Shown here piece after piece: positions 13,926-14,372 of a DNA stretch of 14,372 nucleotides. A model generated the notes under the pieces. The model worked only from the letters and a program-made list of their open reading frames with translations. It searched no databases and was not told where the DNA came from. The stretch spans positions 1 through 14,372 of the forward strand of contig CAZTNS010000078.1 in NCBI GenBank assembly GCA_964615585.1, in the 5' to 3' direction. The stretch is from JAQIBY01 sp964615585. GTDB taxonomy: Bacteria > Bacteroidota > Bacteroidia > Bacteroidales > ML635J-15. The position numbers and the translations under genes are program-made. Each line of letters starts with the position of its first letter. Position 1 is the stretch's first letter.

Positions 13926-14324
13926 CTAATTCAATTTGACAATGTCTCCTTTAATCTGAGACACCAATTTATCTTCGTCTTTGTGGCTTTTATATTTTCT
14001 CACAACCGGACTCAGATCAACAGATTTTTCCCTGTCGCCATCAGATTTGACACAGACAACGGTTTGTGATTTGGCGTTGTACTTGTCAATGAGTTCCTGG
14101 TTAGCATCATCTTCAAGTTTTACCACTTTAAAACTGACATCTTTGGAATCAAAATTTGACTCAAAAACCTCAGCAACATCTTTTTGCAAAGCATCGCAAG
14201 CTCTCGCCTGACAACAAGATAAGTTTGCTTTAAAATAGAGCACTTCATAATTTGCACTGTTTTGTGCAAACAGGCTGCCCATTGTAAACACAGACAATAA
14301 AAATAATAAATTCAAAGGTTTCAT
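13926..14324 (-). CDS. Secreted thioredoxin-fold-like protein with CCx4C motif
   Basis: This 132-residue protein has a signal peptide (about 1-20, cut near FAQ). A compact domain follows, whose order fits a thioredoxin fold: strand YEVLYFKA (26-33), a Cys-rich turn SCCQARAC (Cys37, Cys38, Cys43) at the helix start, strand VSFKVVKLE, helix and strand QTVVCVK (Cys91). The cysteines do not form a standard CxxC. The segment KYNAKSQTVV lies where thioredoxins usually have a cis-proline (x-P-T), and no proline is present there. It may therefore be a redox or metal-binding relative and not a normal disulfide reductase. Homology is inferred from pattern only. It is the first gene from the right edge; 48 bp of upstream sequence lie inside the window. 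Confidence 0.72.
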   Translation of the reverse strand: MKPLNLLFLLSVFTMGSLFAQNSANYEVLYFKANLSCCQARACDALQKDVAEVFESNFDSKDVSFKVVKLEDDANQELIDKYNAKSQTVVCVKSDGDREKSVDLSPVVRKYKSHKDEDKLVSQIKGDIVKLN

Positions 14325-14372
14325 AATTGTATAATTTTAGGTTAAAATTTTAAAATAATCCTCCGTAAATTA

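Noticed and set aside
1..14372. tRNA, rRNA or riboswitch genes in the spacers
   Set aside because: No T-arm GGTTCGA, rRNA core motif or known riboswitch consensus was recognised on either strand by eye; a covariance-model search would be decisive.

Overview
The window looks like a chromosomal piece of a Bacteroidota genome, probably Bacteroidales-like or a marine relative. Four things point there: a secreted protein with a type IX secretion (T9SS) C-terminal sorting domain; several promoters with the phylum's -7 box TAnnTTTG instead of a sigma70 TATAAT; few visible Shine-Dalgarno sites; and family choices such as the short Bacteroidota AMP nucleosidase, the stand-alone HSDR_N-type nuclease-like protein and a fused OtsA-OtsB. 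No rRNA, tRNA, CRISPR array, phage module or intact transposase gene was seen.

Layout. 1-367 is a gene-free, repeat-rich spacer. 368-2314 (-) encodes a secreted TPR-repeat protein. 2315-2655 is a spacer with a long three-tier hairpin. 2656-3114 (-) is a small HSDR_N/PD-(D/E)XK protein, divergent from AMP nucleosidase (3148-3921, +) with only 33 bp between start codons and interlocked promoter boxes. 3922-4234 holds a relic of a second HSDR_N-like gene and an inverted repeat between convergent genes. 4235-5041 (-) is lgt. 5042-5536 is a nest of small non-autonomous mobile elements. 5537-7339 (-) is a GH15 glycoside hydrolase, divergent from a fused trehalose-6-phosphate synthase/phosphatase (7418-9628, +). 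9673-10638 (+) is a T9SS cargo protein and 10693-11955 (+) is rarA. 11956-12614 is a gene-poor spacer bracketed by the same terminal repeats as the 5.1-5.5 kb elements. 12615-13673 (-) is a PEGA-like lipoprotein and 13926-14324 (-) a secreted thioredoxin-fold-like protein.

How the genes fit together. The clearest functional unit is the divergent pair GH15 hydrolase / OtsA-OtsB, which would make and possibly degrade trehalose. Lgt would attach lipid to lipoproteins such as the one at 12615-13673. The remaining genes are separate housekeeping (amn, rarA) or envelope proteins with no evident shared pathway.

The least ordinary content is in the spacers. A 268-bp element at 5161-5428 has 22-bp terminal inverted repeats and a perfect 8-bp target duplication, and it appears to sit inside an older element with related ends (5062-5524). 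The lgt promoter box lies inside the end of the older element. A third pair of related ends brackets 11966-12546. Several other palindromic repeat families lie at 1-300, 2502-2588 and 4116-4205. I found no convincing new multi-gene system; the mobile-element family and the gene relic are the best leads.
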